Source: an uncultured Caryophanales bacterium (lineage in GTDB: Bacteria > Bacillota_I > Bacilli_A > RF39 > UBA660). From it: a stretch of DNA of 18,701 nucleotides. Made by a program: the position numbers and the translations under genes. The DNA lies in contig CAMYXG010000009.1 of NCBI GenBank assembly GCA_947303225.1, positions 1-18,701 of the forward strand. Direction: 5' to 3'. Positions 8,587-14,672 of the stretch are shown here, one piece after another. The notes under the pieces were generated by a model. That model had not been told where the DNA came from, did not search any database, and worked only from the letters and a program-made list of their open reading frames with translations. Position 1 is the stretch's first letter. Every line of letters begins with the position of its first letter.

Positions 8587-8775
8587 ATGAAAGTAAACGT
8601 AAATCAAGAAGCTTGTATTGGATGTGGAGCTTGTGTTGCAATTGCAGAAGATTTATTTGAAATCAATGAAAATGGTTTATCTCAAGCAAAAGTAGCAGAA
8701 GTACCAGAAGATAAGAAAGATCAAGCAAATGAAGCTGTTGAAAGTTGTCCTACGGGAGCAATTGCTGCAGAATAA
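8587..8775 (+). CDS. Small [4Fe-4S] ferredoxin
   Basis: 62 aa. Cys10, Cys13 and Cys16 in CIGCGAC and Cys54 in CPTGAI provide the four ligands for a single [4Fe-4S] cluster. The second Cys motif of two-cluster ferredoxins is absent, and the linker (about residues 20-50) is acidic, as in Bacillus-type single-cluster ferredoxins. It is a soluble low-potential electron carrier; its redox partners are not visible here. A TTG at 8569 would extend the frame by six codons, but the ribosome site AAAGGAAGA (8573-8581) lies inside that extension, so the ATG at 8587 is the real start. The gene is monocistronic, with a clear promoter upstream and a shared terminator immediately after the stop. Confidence 0.95.
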   Translation: MKVNVNQEACIGCGACVAIAEDLFEINENGLSQAKVAEVPEDKKDQANEAVESCPTGAIAAE

Positions 8776-8800
8776 AAACTCTAAATATTAGAGTTTTTTT
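8774..8800. terminator. Bidirectional terminator shared by the ferredoxin gene and rluB
   Basis: ACTCTAA (8778-8784) and TTAGAGT (8788-8794) form a perfect stem with a 3-nt loop, extended by A and T tracts on either side, so it can end transcription from both directions. It contains the rluB stop codon (8781-8783) and the last Asn-Ser-Asn-Ile codons of rluB, and touches the ferredoxin stop. Confidence 0.85.
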
Positions 8801-9509
8801 CTTTATAGCTATATACGATTTGTACTTCTTTAGGAGTTAATTTACGATATTCTCCTGATTTTAATCCTTCGGTTGTAAAAATACCAATTCTTTTTCTTGT
8901 CAGTTTTTCTACTCTTAGTCCCACAGCTTCAAACATTCTTTTTACTTGATGATTACGTCCTTCATGAATTGTAATCTCAACCATGCAGGTATTTGATTCC
9001 TTATTTACTTTTTTACACTTGACTCTTGATGCTTTTACAATTCCTTCATCTAATTTAATTCCCTCTTCTAATTGATGAATTTGTTCTCCCATAATGATTC
9101 CATCTAATTTTGCTAGATAAACTTTATCTATGTTACTTTTTGGATGCATCATAATATTGGCAAATTCTCCATCGTTTGTTAATAATAAGACTCCTGTTGT
9201 ATCATAGTCTAATCTTCCAACAGGATAGATTCTTGCTTCTGTATCAATAAAATCTCTTACTGTTTTTCTTCCTTTTTCATCGGAAGTTGATGTAATCACC
9301 CCTCGTGGTTTATTTAATAAGTAATATTCTTTTTCTTCTTTTGTTATGATTTTATTCTCTACTTCTATTTCATCTTTAGATGATACTTTTGTACCTAATT
9401 CTGTAATTATTTTTCCATTTACTTTTACTTTACCTGATTTTATATATTCTTCTGCTTTTCTTCTTGACGCTATTCCTGATGCAGCTATTACTTTTTGAAG
9501 TCTTTCCAT
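8781..9509 (-). CDS. rluB: Ribosomal large-subunit pseudouridine synthase, RluB/RsuA family
   Basis: 242 aa, the usual family length. An N-terminal S4 RNA-binding domain (about 1-60, with QKVIAASGIASRRKAEEYI) precedes the pseudouridine synthase domain. The signature GRLDYDTTGVLLLT (98-111) carries the catalytic Asp101. Downstream, EGRNHQVKRM and the ending GEYRKLTPKE are typical of RsuA/RluB proteins. It isomerises a specific uridine in 23S rRNA by similarity; RsuA-type 16S activity cannot be excluded by eye. The start ATG at 9509 follows AAGGGAG. A TATAAT lies at 9536-9541 upstream. The scpA/scpB neighbours found in Bacillus are not present here. The coding sequence ends inside a terminator hairpin. 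Confidence 0.92.
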   Translation of the reverse strand: MERLQKVIAASGIASRRKAEEYIKSGKVKVNGKIITELGTKVSSKDEIEVENKIITKEEKEYYLLNKPRGVITSTSDEKGRKTVRDFIDTEARIYPVGRLDYDTTGVLLLTNDGEFANIMMHPKSNIDKVYLAKLDGIIMGEQIHQLEEGIKLDEGIVKASRVKCKKVNKESNTCMVEITIHEGRNHQVKRMFEAVGLRVEKLTRKRIGIFTTEGLKSGEYRKLTPKEVQIVYSYKEKNSNI

Positions 9510-9535
9510 ATTCTTACTCCCTTCAACTGATGCTC

Positions 9536-9541
9536 ATTATA
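9536..9541 (-). promoter_or_regulatory. -10 element for rluB
   Basis: A perfect TATAAT lies 26 bp upstream of the rluB ATG. The -35 at 17-bp spacing is only TAGTAA (3/6). Confidence 0.45.
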
Positions 9542-9573
9542 TCATATTATTTCTTTCTTTACTATATTTAAGT

Positions 9574-9600
9574 ACGATTTTTTTCTCTCATCATAAATTA
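9574..9600 (+). promoter_or_regulatory. Sigma-K-like promoter candidate for the Tyr/Pro-rich gene
   Basis: CATAAATTA at 9592-9600 fits the mother-cell sigma-K -10 pattern CATAnnnTA, and an AC lies 16 bp upstream at 9574-9575, as that class requires. Information content is low in this AT-rich region and the leader would be only about 12 nt. Confidence 0.3.
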
Positions 9601-9618
9601 TAGTGAAGGAGGTTTTTT

Positions 9619-9867
9619 ATGTATTCTAATTATCCATCTATGTATTCTAATCGTACTACTCCATCTACTTATTATGGAGATGATGATCGATTCTTTTGGG
9701 CACCATTTGTTGTTGGAGGTCTTGCTGGTACTGCTTTAGGATATGGTATTGCAAATAATCATCAAATTCAAAATAATCAAATGGGATATTACTACCCTGC
9801 TTATCCGATTTATCCATCTTATCCTGTATTTCCTACTTATTCCAGCAGTACTAATTATTATTATTAA
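9619..9867 (+). CDS. Tyr/Pro-rich 82-aa protein with a glycine-zipper segment (possible spore-coat-type protein)
   Basis: 82 aa, preceded by an excellent AAGGAGGT at 9606-9613 with 5-nt spacing, which strongly supports expression. The N-terminus is Tyr/Ser/Asn-rich, followed by an acidic GDDDRFF. A hydrophobic Gly-rich stretch (WAPFVVGGLAGTALGYGIA, about residues 27-45) looks like a glycine zipper able to insert in or pack against membranes. The tail is built from Y-P-x-Y-P repeats and ends in YYY. Such composition is common in spore coat and other cross-linked surface proteins of Firmicutes, but no named family is recognised. It is a single gene, convergent with the histidine kinase gene and sharing its terminator. 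A spore role is inferred from composition and a weak sigma-K-like promoter. Confidence 0.75.
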   Translation: MYSNYPSMYSNRTTPSTYYGDDDRFFWAPFVVGGLAGTALGYGIANNHQIQNNQMGYYYPAYPIYPSYPVFPTYSSSTNYYY

Positions 9868-9886
9868 AAGTCTTAGGACTTTTTTT
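9866..9886. terminator. Bidirectional terminator shared by the Tyr/Pro-rich gene and the histidine kinase gene
   Basis: AAAAGTC (9866-9872) and GACTTTT (9877-9883) form a perfect 7-bp stem around TTAG, flanked by a T run on the right and an A run on the left. The kinase stop codon (9873-9875) lies in the loop and the last bases of the other gene's stop (9865-9867) are in the stem. Confidence 0.8.
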
Positions 9887-10577
9887 CTTTCGGGATGGTT
9901 ATAGTCACTGTTGTTCCAATATTTTTTTTTGAAACATATTCTATGGTTCCATTGTGTAGTTCAATTATTTCTTTGGCATATGGTACTCCAAGGCCAGTTC
10001 CTTCTTGCTTGGTTGTGTAGTATTCTTGGAAAATCTGAGATTGTTCTTCTGTCGTCATTCCCATTCCATTATCTTTTATTTTAATCTGATAATGATTTTT
10101 TTTTGATTTTACTATGATTGTTATTAAGATATTATTTTCTTTTGATTCTACTGCATTTTTTATAAGATTCATAAAACATTGTTTTAGACGATTATAATCT
10201 CCTATTAAATACAGTTCTTCTTTTCCTATCATCATAATATTTCCATTTTTCATTTTTAATAATGGTTTTGTTGTTCGAACAATTTCTTCTAATAACAAGC
10301 TTAAATCTATTTCTTCTAAATCTAATTTCTTTTCTTTATTAAAGAAGGAAAAATCATTAATGACATTTAATGTTCTTTTTATTTCTTCTTTTACTATTGT
10401 TAAATATTTTTCTTTTGATGAATTATCCTTTCCTGACATCATTTCTAAGTATCCATTGCATACTGCTAAGGGATTTTTAATTTCATGAGTTAATTTTGAC
10501 ATTGAAGTTCGTAATTCTCTTTCTTTTTGATATAACTCTTTTAAATGATTTCTACTTAATGTATCTATATTATTCAT
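9873..10577 (-). CDS. Sensor-less cytosolic histidine kinase (sporulation-kinase-like core)
   Basis: 234 aa from ATG 10577, chosen because AAAGGTGAG precedes it; the frame runs 26 codons further upstream, but that part overlaps the previous gene's terminator. The protein is almost only kinase core. The HisKA H-box is LTHEIKNPLAVCNG with phospho-acceptor His31. The HATPase domain has an N-box (CFMNLIKNAVES), a G1 box (DNGMGM), an F-box-like IFQEYYTTK, and a G2 box (GTGLGV). There is no membrane segment and no PAS or GAF sensor, only about 25 residues before the H-box. The H-box and N-box are of the type seen in Bacillus Spo0A-phosphorelay kinases (KinA-E), so a sporulation input is plausible, but no response regulator is adjacent. 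It may instead receive signals through a protein partner. Confidence 0.88.
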   Translation of the reverse strand: MNNIDTLSRNHLKELYQKERELRTSMSKLTHEIKNPLAVCNGYLEMMSGKDNSSKEKYLTIVKEEIKRTLNVINDFSFFNKEKKLDLEEIDLSLLLEEIVRTTKPLLKMKNGNIMMIGKEELYLIGDYNRLKQCFMNLIKNAVESKENNILITIIVKSKKNHYQIKIKDNGMGMTTEEQSQIFQEYYTTKQEGTGLGVPYAKEIIELHNGTIEYVSKKNIGTTVTITIPKEKKS

Positions 10578-10633
10578 TTTCTCACCTTTTTTATTATAAA
10601 TAATATAAATGTAGAATTCTGTCGAAATACATC

Positions 10634-10657
10634 CAAAAAAAATGACAATTGTCATTT
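10634..10657 (-). terminator. Intrinsic terminator formed by an 18-bp perfect palindrome
   Basis: AAATGACAATTGTCATTT (10640-10657) is fully palindromic. Read leftward it folds as a 7-bp stem with an AATT loop followed by a T run. The TGA stop of the EIIB-like gene (10652-10654) lies inside the stem. Confidence 0.75.
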
Positions 10658-10966
10658 AATTTCATCAATATACTTTTTTAATTGTTTTGATTCTGATCCT
10701 AATATGATTTTTAGTTGATTATCTATCTCTACAATTCCTTTTGCTCCTAGTTTTTGAATTCCTTCTTTATTCGCTTTTGAGACATCTTTTAGCGTTACTT
10801 TAAATCGAGACATATTTGTTTCCGTATTTATAATATTGTCTTTTCCCCCTAATAATTCTACTAACTTATTAAAATCTAGACCAGCATCTTTCTTTGTTGC
10901 TTTTAAAATTGCAAGTAATATAATTAATAATATTACTCCAATGATTATATATTCTATATATCCCAT
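10652..10966 (-). CDS. Membrane-anchored PTS EIIB-like domain protein lacking the phospho-cysteine
   Basis: 104 aa. One N-terminal membrane helix (about residues 6-22) is followed by a short basic linker and a glucose-family EIIB fold: LDFNKLVELLGGKDNI, then the strand TNMSRFKVTLKDVSK, then KEGIQKLGAKGIVEIDNQLKIILG. In active EIIB proteins the second element reads D-A-C-I-T-R-L-R-V with a phosphorylated Cys; here the same positions read E-T-N-M-S-R-F-K-V, so Asn51 replaces the Cys while the Arg is kept. It cannot accept phosphate in the usual way and no EIIC transport domain is present. It is probably a sensory, regulatory or scaffold derivative on the membrane. It ends at its own terminator, just before the sensor-less kinase. 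Confidence 0.8.
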   Translation of the reverse strand: MGYIEYIIIGVILLIILLAILKATKKDAGLDFNKLVELLGGKDNIINTETNMSRFKVTLKDVSKANKEGIQKLGAKGIVEIDNQLKIILGSESKQLKKYIDEIK

Positions 10967-10981
10967 TTTATCACCAATATC

Positions 10982-10987
10982 ATTATA
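10982..10987 (-). promoter_or_regulatory. -10 candidate for the EIIB-like gene
   Basis: A perfect TATAAT lies 15 bp upstream of the ATG at 10966, with GGTGAT as the ribosome site. No good -35 is present, because that position falls in the recO terminator's T/A tracts. Confidence 0.35.
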
Positions 10988-11000
10988 TCGTATTTCTTAT

Positions 11001-11029
11001 AAAAAAGAAAGTTTTTATTCATTTTCTTT
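11001..11029 (-). terminator. Possible terminator after recO
   Basis: Read leftward, AAAGAAA and TTTCTTT can pair across a 12-nt loop and lead into a T run. The stem has a single G-C pair, so it is weak, but it sits at the end of the long rpsU-recO block. Confidence 0.4.
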
Positions 11030-11034
11030 GAATA

Positions 11035-11777
11035 CTAATCATTTTGTAATTGATTGATACGTTTTATAAATTCTTTACTTTTCATATACAATCCAGTATA
11101 TCGATCATAGTAATCATCTAGAAACTGATTTATTTCTCTTGTTACTTCTTTACTTACTTCTAGTTTAGAAATATTTTTAATATCTACATAATAATACATT
11201 CTTATCATTTTAATGGTTTTATCACTTACTAAAGGCTCATTTTGATAGCAATTTTTGCAAATGTAACCTCCTTTATCACTTGATAGTGTGATGATTTGTT
11301 TTTCACTGCCACAATGTGTACAAGAATCAATACTAGGAGCAACTCCTAGATAGTTTAATAGTTTTAATTCTAAAATATTTGTTAAACCCTCTGGATTTAG
11401 ACCTTCTTCTATTTTTTCTAATGTATCTTTTAATAATTCCAAAATCTCGTCTGAATCATTTTGTTTTACTACTTGATACGTTAAATCTAATAAAAAGGAT
11501 GCATAAGTTATTTTTTTAAATCCATTGATGTCTTTGAAAAAGAATTTTTTACGTCTACACCTATTAATGTAGAAAGTCCTTTTTCTTTATAGTAAATATG
11601 AAATGTCCCATAGATTAGTTTTCTACTTACTCCACGAAGCTTACTTTTCATATTACGACACCCTTTGGACATCATCCCAATTAATCCATGCTCTTTCGTT
11701 AAAACATTTAGTATCTTACTAGATTCACTATAATTTGTTTCACTTAATACAATTCCTTCAATACTTTCAATTGTCAC
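11035..11777 (-). pseudogene. recO: recO, DNA repair protein, split by a single -1 frameshift
   Basis: Two adjacent frames together make one RecO of about 245 aa. The first (GTG 11777 to stop 11508) carries the OB-fold domain, starting TIESIEGIVLSETNYSESS with HGLIGMMSKGCRN. The second frame, one base back, continues with KKITYASFLLDL, then the zinc motif CTHCGS...CKNC, and ends at 11035. RecO loads RecA with RecF/RecR during gap repair. All parts are present, so one indel explains the break. It could be a lost T in the five-T run at 11537-11541, a real mutation, or recoding at the T-TTA-AAA heptamer at 11514-11520. The position after era and yqzL matches Bacillus. The GTG start has only a weak ribosome site. 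Family assignment is strong; functional status is open. Confidence 0.85.
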
Positions 11778-11795
11778 ATTATCACACTTCTTTTT

Positions 11796-11882
11796 TTATT
11801 TCTTTTTTATTTTCATTAGTAAGTTATAATATTTTATATTTCCTGTTTTTTGAAATAATTTCCATAATATTTTCTCACTCAT
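11796..11882 (-). CDS. yqzL: YqzL-family micro-protein (28 aa)
   Basis: 28 codons starting ATG 11882 after GAGGTGA (11887-11893). The core LWKLFQKTGNIKYYNLL matches the conserved part of the YqzL family (W-K-x-F-x-x-T-G-x-I-x-x-Y-L-L). In Bacillus this small gene also lies between era and recO. Bacillus YqzL is about 47 aa; this one ends shortly after the core in a Lys-rich tail, so it is a reduced form. Function is unknown. Its ribosome site lies in one arm of a strong inverted repeat just after era. Confidence 0.8.
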   Translation of the reverse strand: MSEKILWKLFQKTGNIKYYNLLMKIKKK

Positions 11883-11914
11883 AAAATCACCTCTACAAAT
11901 ATAGTGGTGATTTT
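11883..11914 (-). promoter_or_regulatory. Inverted repeat sequestering the yqzL ribosome-binding site
   Basis: AAAATCACC and GGTGATTTT (9 bp) with an inner CTA/TAG pairing and a 6-nt loop form a hairpin between era and yqzL. On the transcribed strand the 3' arm contains the GGTGA ribosome site of yqzL, so folding would hide it. It may also act as a partial terminator; the longer T run (T8) is on the opposite, + strand, side. Confidence 0.55.
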
Positions 11915-11923
11915 TTTTATTAT

Positions 11924-12814
11924 TTATTCATCCTCTTCTTTTAATCCTAATTCCAAGAAATATTTTTCTTCATCTCTCCAATTCTTAATTGTCTTTACAT
12001 AAGTCTCTAAAAATACTTTTTTTCCTAAAAAATGTTCCATGTCATGTCTTGCTCTAGTGCCAATTTCTTTTAAAAGTGATCCTTGTTTTCCAATGATAAT
12101 CTTTTTTAAGTTTTCTCTATCTACTACAATTAGAACTTGAATATGTACGAGATCTTTTTCTTCTTCATAATTTTCTACATAGCAAGTTACAGTGTGTGGT
12201 ATTTCATCATGAGTTAATTCAAGCACTTTTTCTCTTACAAATTCTGCCATGATAAATCTTGTTGATACGTTGGTTAAATCTTCTTCTGAAAAAATTCTAT
12301 CACTTTCTGGTAGCTTCTTTTTGATACAATCCAATAGTAGACTAATATTATCTTTTTTTCTTGCTGAAATTGGAATGATTTCTTCAAAATCATATAATTC
12401 TTTTAGTTTATTAATATCTTCTAAAAGCTTTTCTTTATTTTTAACTAAATCAATTTTATTTAATAATAAGAAAACAGGAATATTCTTCTCCTTCATCTTT
12501 TTTAGGATAAATTCATCTCCCCTACCAAATCCTTTCGCTATATCTACTAAAAATAGTACAATATCTACTCCTTCTGTGTTGTTGTATGCTTTTTTATTCA
12601 TTAAGCTTCCTAGTTTATTACTTGGTTTATGAATACCTGGAGTATCTACAAAGATAATTTGGGATTCTTCATCATTATATATTCCTTGAATTACATTTCT
12701 AGTTGTTCCTGATACATTTGATGTAATAGCTAGTTTCATTCCTAAAATACTATTTAATAAAGTACTTTTTCCTACATTTGGTCTTCCTACTAAACTTACA
12801 AATCCACATTTCAT
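11924..12814 (-). CDS. era: GTPase Era
   Basis: 296 aa, standard length. The N-terminal GTPase domain has G1 GRPNVGKST (10-18), the G2 Thr in SGTTRN (35-40), G3 DTPG (57-60), G4 NKID (119-122) and a G5 ISARK motif near 150. The C-terminal KH domain has IIIGKQGSLLKEIGTRAR, the classical RNA-binding G-K-x-G loop. Era binds the 3' end of 16S rRNA and couples 30S maturation to growth. Its ATG overlaps the cdd stop by four bases (ATGA), indicating translational coupling. It is followed by a hairpin and yqzL. Confidence 0.97.
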   Translation of the reverse strand: MKCGFVSLVGRPNVGKSTLLNSILGMKLAITSNVSGTTRNVIQGIYNDEESQIIFVDTPGIHKPSNKLGSLMNKKAYNNTEGVDIVLFLVDIAKGFGRGDEFILKKMKEKNIPVFLLLNKIDLVKNKEKLLEDINKLKELYDFEEIIPISARKKDNISLLLDCIKKKLPESDRIFSEEDLTNVSTRFIMAEFVREKVLELTHDEIPHTVTCYVENYEEEKDLVHIQVLIVVDRENLKKIIIGKQGSLLKEIGTRARHDMEHFLGKKVFLETYVKTIKNWRDEEKYFLELGLKEEDE

Positions 12815-13197
12815 GCTAAATCATCCTCTCCAAATGGATAAGGGCATAATTCTTTTACTGTATATTCTTTTATTTCTCCTTTGGTTGAATAACATTTGAT
12901 AAGTGCTGTTTCATCGAATAATTCAGAAATCATTTGTCTGCATACAAAACATGGGGTACCAATTCTTCCACTTGATATCATAACGTGAATTTCTTTGAAA
13001 TCTCCTTTTTTATAACCTGCCGTTATTGCTGAAAAAATTGCATTTCTTTCCGCACATGTTCCTGCTCTAGTCGATGCATCTTCGACATTTACTCCATAGA
13101 ATACTTTTTCATCTTTTGTTATTACTGCAGCAGATACTGGAAAATTTGAGATTGGTACGTAACTATTTTTATGTAATTCTATTAATTTTTCTATCAT
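12811..13197 (-). CDS. cdd: Cytidine deaminase
   Basis: 128 aa, normal for the small homotetrameric type. Zinc ligands are Cys48 in TCAERNA and Cys83/Cys86 in PCFVCRQ; Glu50 is the catalytic acid/base. Family members usually read PCGAC, so FV for GA at the two spacer positions is a mild departure that keeps all ligands. It converts cytidine and deoxycytidine to uridine forms in pyrimidine salvage. It starts one base after the dgkA stop, with GGAG located in the end of dgkA, and overlaps era by four bases, the same cdd-era arrangement as in Bacillus. Confidence 0.96.
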   Translation of the reverse strand: MIEKLIELHKNSYVPISNFPVSAAVITKDEKVFYGVNVEDASTRAGTCAERNAIFSAITAGYKKGDFKEIHVMISSGRIGTPCFVCRQMISELFDETALIKCYSTKGEIKEYTVKELCPYPFGEDDLA

Positions 13198-13198
13198 A

Positions 13199-13630
13199 TT
13201 AGACTCCTATCATTTCTATTATTTTTGGTATAAAAATAATGCATGCTCCAATTACTGATGTAATACATAGTATTAAAGTTGCACTACTTGCCGTATCTTT
13301 TGCTATTTTTGCTAGTGGATGAATTGTTGACGTTGCTAGATCAATGGCTGCTTCCATAGAAGAATTTATCATTTCACAAGCAGAAATTGTTCCACACATT
13401 GTGATAACAAATAACCATTCAAATGGATGTATTTGAAACAAAAATCCACATATTGTAACTACAATTGTTGCTACTACAATGATAATCATATTATGTTCAT
13501 ACTTTAAACAATAAATAATTCCTTCTACAGCATGAATAAAGCTTTTTCTATATCTTTCTAGTGCTGTTCCTTGTTCTTTATTTCTTTTTGGAGTTTTTTT
13601 AAATATTTTCCTTAGTAATTCCGAAATCAT
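13199..13630 (-). CDS. dgkA: Undecaprenol/diacylglycerol kinase DgkA
   Basis: 143 aa. A short cytosolic N-terminus with ALERYRKSFIHAVEGI leads into three membrane helices. The family signature EMINSSMEAAID is followed by HPLAKIAKDTASSA, which holds the Asp and Glu residues for metal-ATP binding. In Firmicutes this enzyme phosphorylates undecaprenol, recycling the lipid carrier for wall synthesis, rather than diacylglycerol. The start overlaps the end of ybeY by 32 bases, with a strong GAGGAGGT inside ybeY. Order ybeY-dgkA-cdd-era is as in Bacillus. Confidence 0.95.
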   Translation of the reverse strand: MISELLRKIFKKTPKRNKEQGTALERYRKSFIHAVEGIIYCLKYEHNMIIIVVATIVVTICGFLFQIHPFEWLFVITMCGTISACEMINSSMEAAIDLATSTIHPLAKIAKDTASSATLILCITSVIGACIIFIPKIIEMIGV

Positions 13631-14057
13631 TTAATACCTCCTCTTGTTTTGTAAACATTATTTTTTCTTCTTCTGGAGTTTGATGATCATATCCTAGTAG
13701 ATGATAAAAACCATGTATTGCTAAAAAAGATAATTCTCTTAATAATGAATGATTATAATCTTTTGCTTGCTGTCTTGCCTTATCGATTGATATATAGATA
13801 TCTCCTAGTATTCTTTCTTTTTCAGGTAAAATAATACTATTCTCGTCTTCTAAAGCAAAAGTAATTACATCTGTTTCTCGATCAATATTTCGATAGGTTT
13901 TATTTAATTCATGAATATATGGATTATCTACAATAATTACATTGAAAGAGACATTTTCTAATTGTTCTTTTTTTATAGCACTTTCTAATACTTTTTCTAC
14001 TGTTTCTAGTTCTTTTATTTCTTCTTCTACTGATACAAATATTTCTACTTTATTCAT
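13599..14057 (-). CDS. ybeY: Endoribonuclease YbeY (16S rRNA maturation)
   Basis: 152 aa from ATG 14057, chosen because TAGGAG lies 6 nt upstream; a longer frame extends into the VanZ gene without support. The zinc-binding signature HGFYHLLGYDH (H-x3-H-x5-H) is intact near the C-terminus, preceded by the typical NxxYRNIDRETDVITFA segment and the GDIYIS strand. It acts in 16S 3'-end processing and ribosome quality control. The ribosome site includes the stop codon of the VanZ-family gene (TAG-GAG), so the two are likely coupled. Confidence 0.95.
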   Translation of the reverse strand: MNKVEIFVSVEEEIKELETVEKVLESAIKKEQLENVSFNVIIVDNPYIHELNKTYRNIDRETDVITFALEDENSIILPEKERILGDIYISIDKARQQAKDYNHSLLRELSFLAIHGFYHLLGYDHQTPEEEKIMFTKQEEVLNDFGITKENI

Positions 14058-14065
14058 ATTTACTC

Positions 14066-14668
14066 CTATACTACAATTACTATTATTCCAATTAATATCA
14101 TAATAAAAACAAGATTTAAAAACCATTCATTCTTACAAAAGCTTGGTAACTTCTGACTTATAATTCTGATCATATTATATAAAAAGAAACCACATATTCC
14201 TCCTAATAGGTTTAATATAATATCATCTACATCAAATACTCTTCCTATAGCCATTTGAACAATTTCTATGGATATAGAAGCAACTGCTGTTAGAATAACT
14301 GGTAAGGTCATTTTTTCTACTTTTAAATAATAACTAGTAAAAAAACCAAATGGTAAAAACATAATAAGATTTCCCAGAACGTTTTTGATAAATAAACGAC
14401 TTGTTATATTATAACGTAATATTTCTTGAAAAGGAATAAAATTGTTACTTGACCAAGAAACATCATCTTGGAAGGTTACTACTTGGAAAAGACATAAAAT
14501 ATAAACACCAAAAATAAGCATTGATAGTTCTTTATATATTATTATTTTTTCCTGATTTCTTATTAAATAACATATACGAAAAGAAATCATGATTACCATA
14601 GAAATAATAATCATTGGCCAAGTAAAATTTATGACTCCTTGAATCGTATCTGATAATGGTTCAAACAC
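14066..14668 (-). CDS. VanZ-family membrane protein
   Basis: 200 aa starting at GTG 14668, with GAGGAGTGA inside the end of yqfD. At least five hydrophobic segments are visible (about 18-36, 48-66, 93-112, 120-140, 150-168, plus a C-terminal helix). The VanZ signature is NVLGNLIMFLPFGF followed by EIVQMAIGRVFDVDDIILNLLGG, including the DxxDIxxNxxG core. VanZ relatives confer low-level teicoplanin resistance in some enterococci, but most are housekeeping envelope proteins of unknown function. The position is notable: Bacillus has phoH and yqfF (pgpH) between yqfD and ybeY, and both are missing here. Coupling to yqfD upstream and ybeY downstream is tight. Confidence 0.88.
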   Translation of the reverse strand: MFEPLSDTIQGVINFTWPMIIISMVIMISFRICYLIRNQEKIIIYKELSMLIFGVYILCLFQVVTFQDDVSWSSNNFIPFQEILRYNITSRLFIKNVLGNLIMFLPFGFFTSYYLKVEKMTLPVILTAVASISIEIVQMAIGRVFDVDDIILNLLGGICGFFLYNMIRIISQKLPSFCKNEWFLNLVFIMILIGIIVIVV

Positions 14669-14672
14669 TAAA

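Noticed and set aside
10652..10654. TGA as tryptophan (Mycoplasma code)
   Set aside because: TGA ends the EIIB-like gene within a terminator and provides the ATGA overlaps of cdd/era and the two peptides; all Trp codons seen are TGG.
10578..10655. Longer start for the histidine kinase adding a hydrophobic N-terminus
   Set aside because: It begins inside the terminator palindrome of the previous gene, lacks a ribosome site, and a good AAAGGTGAG precedes the internal ATG.
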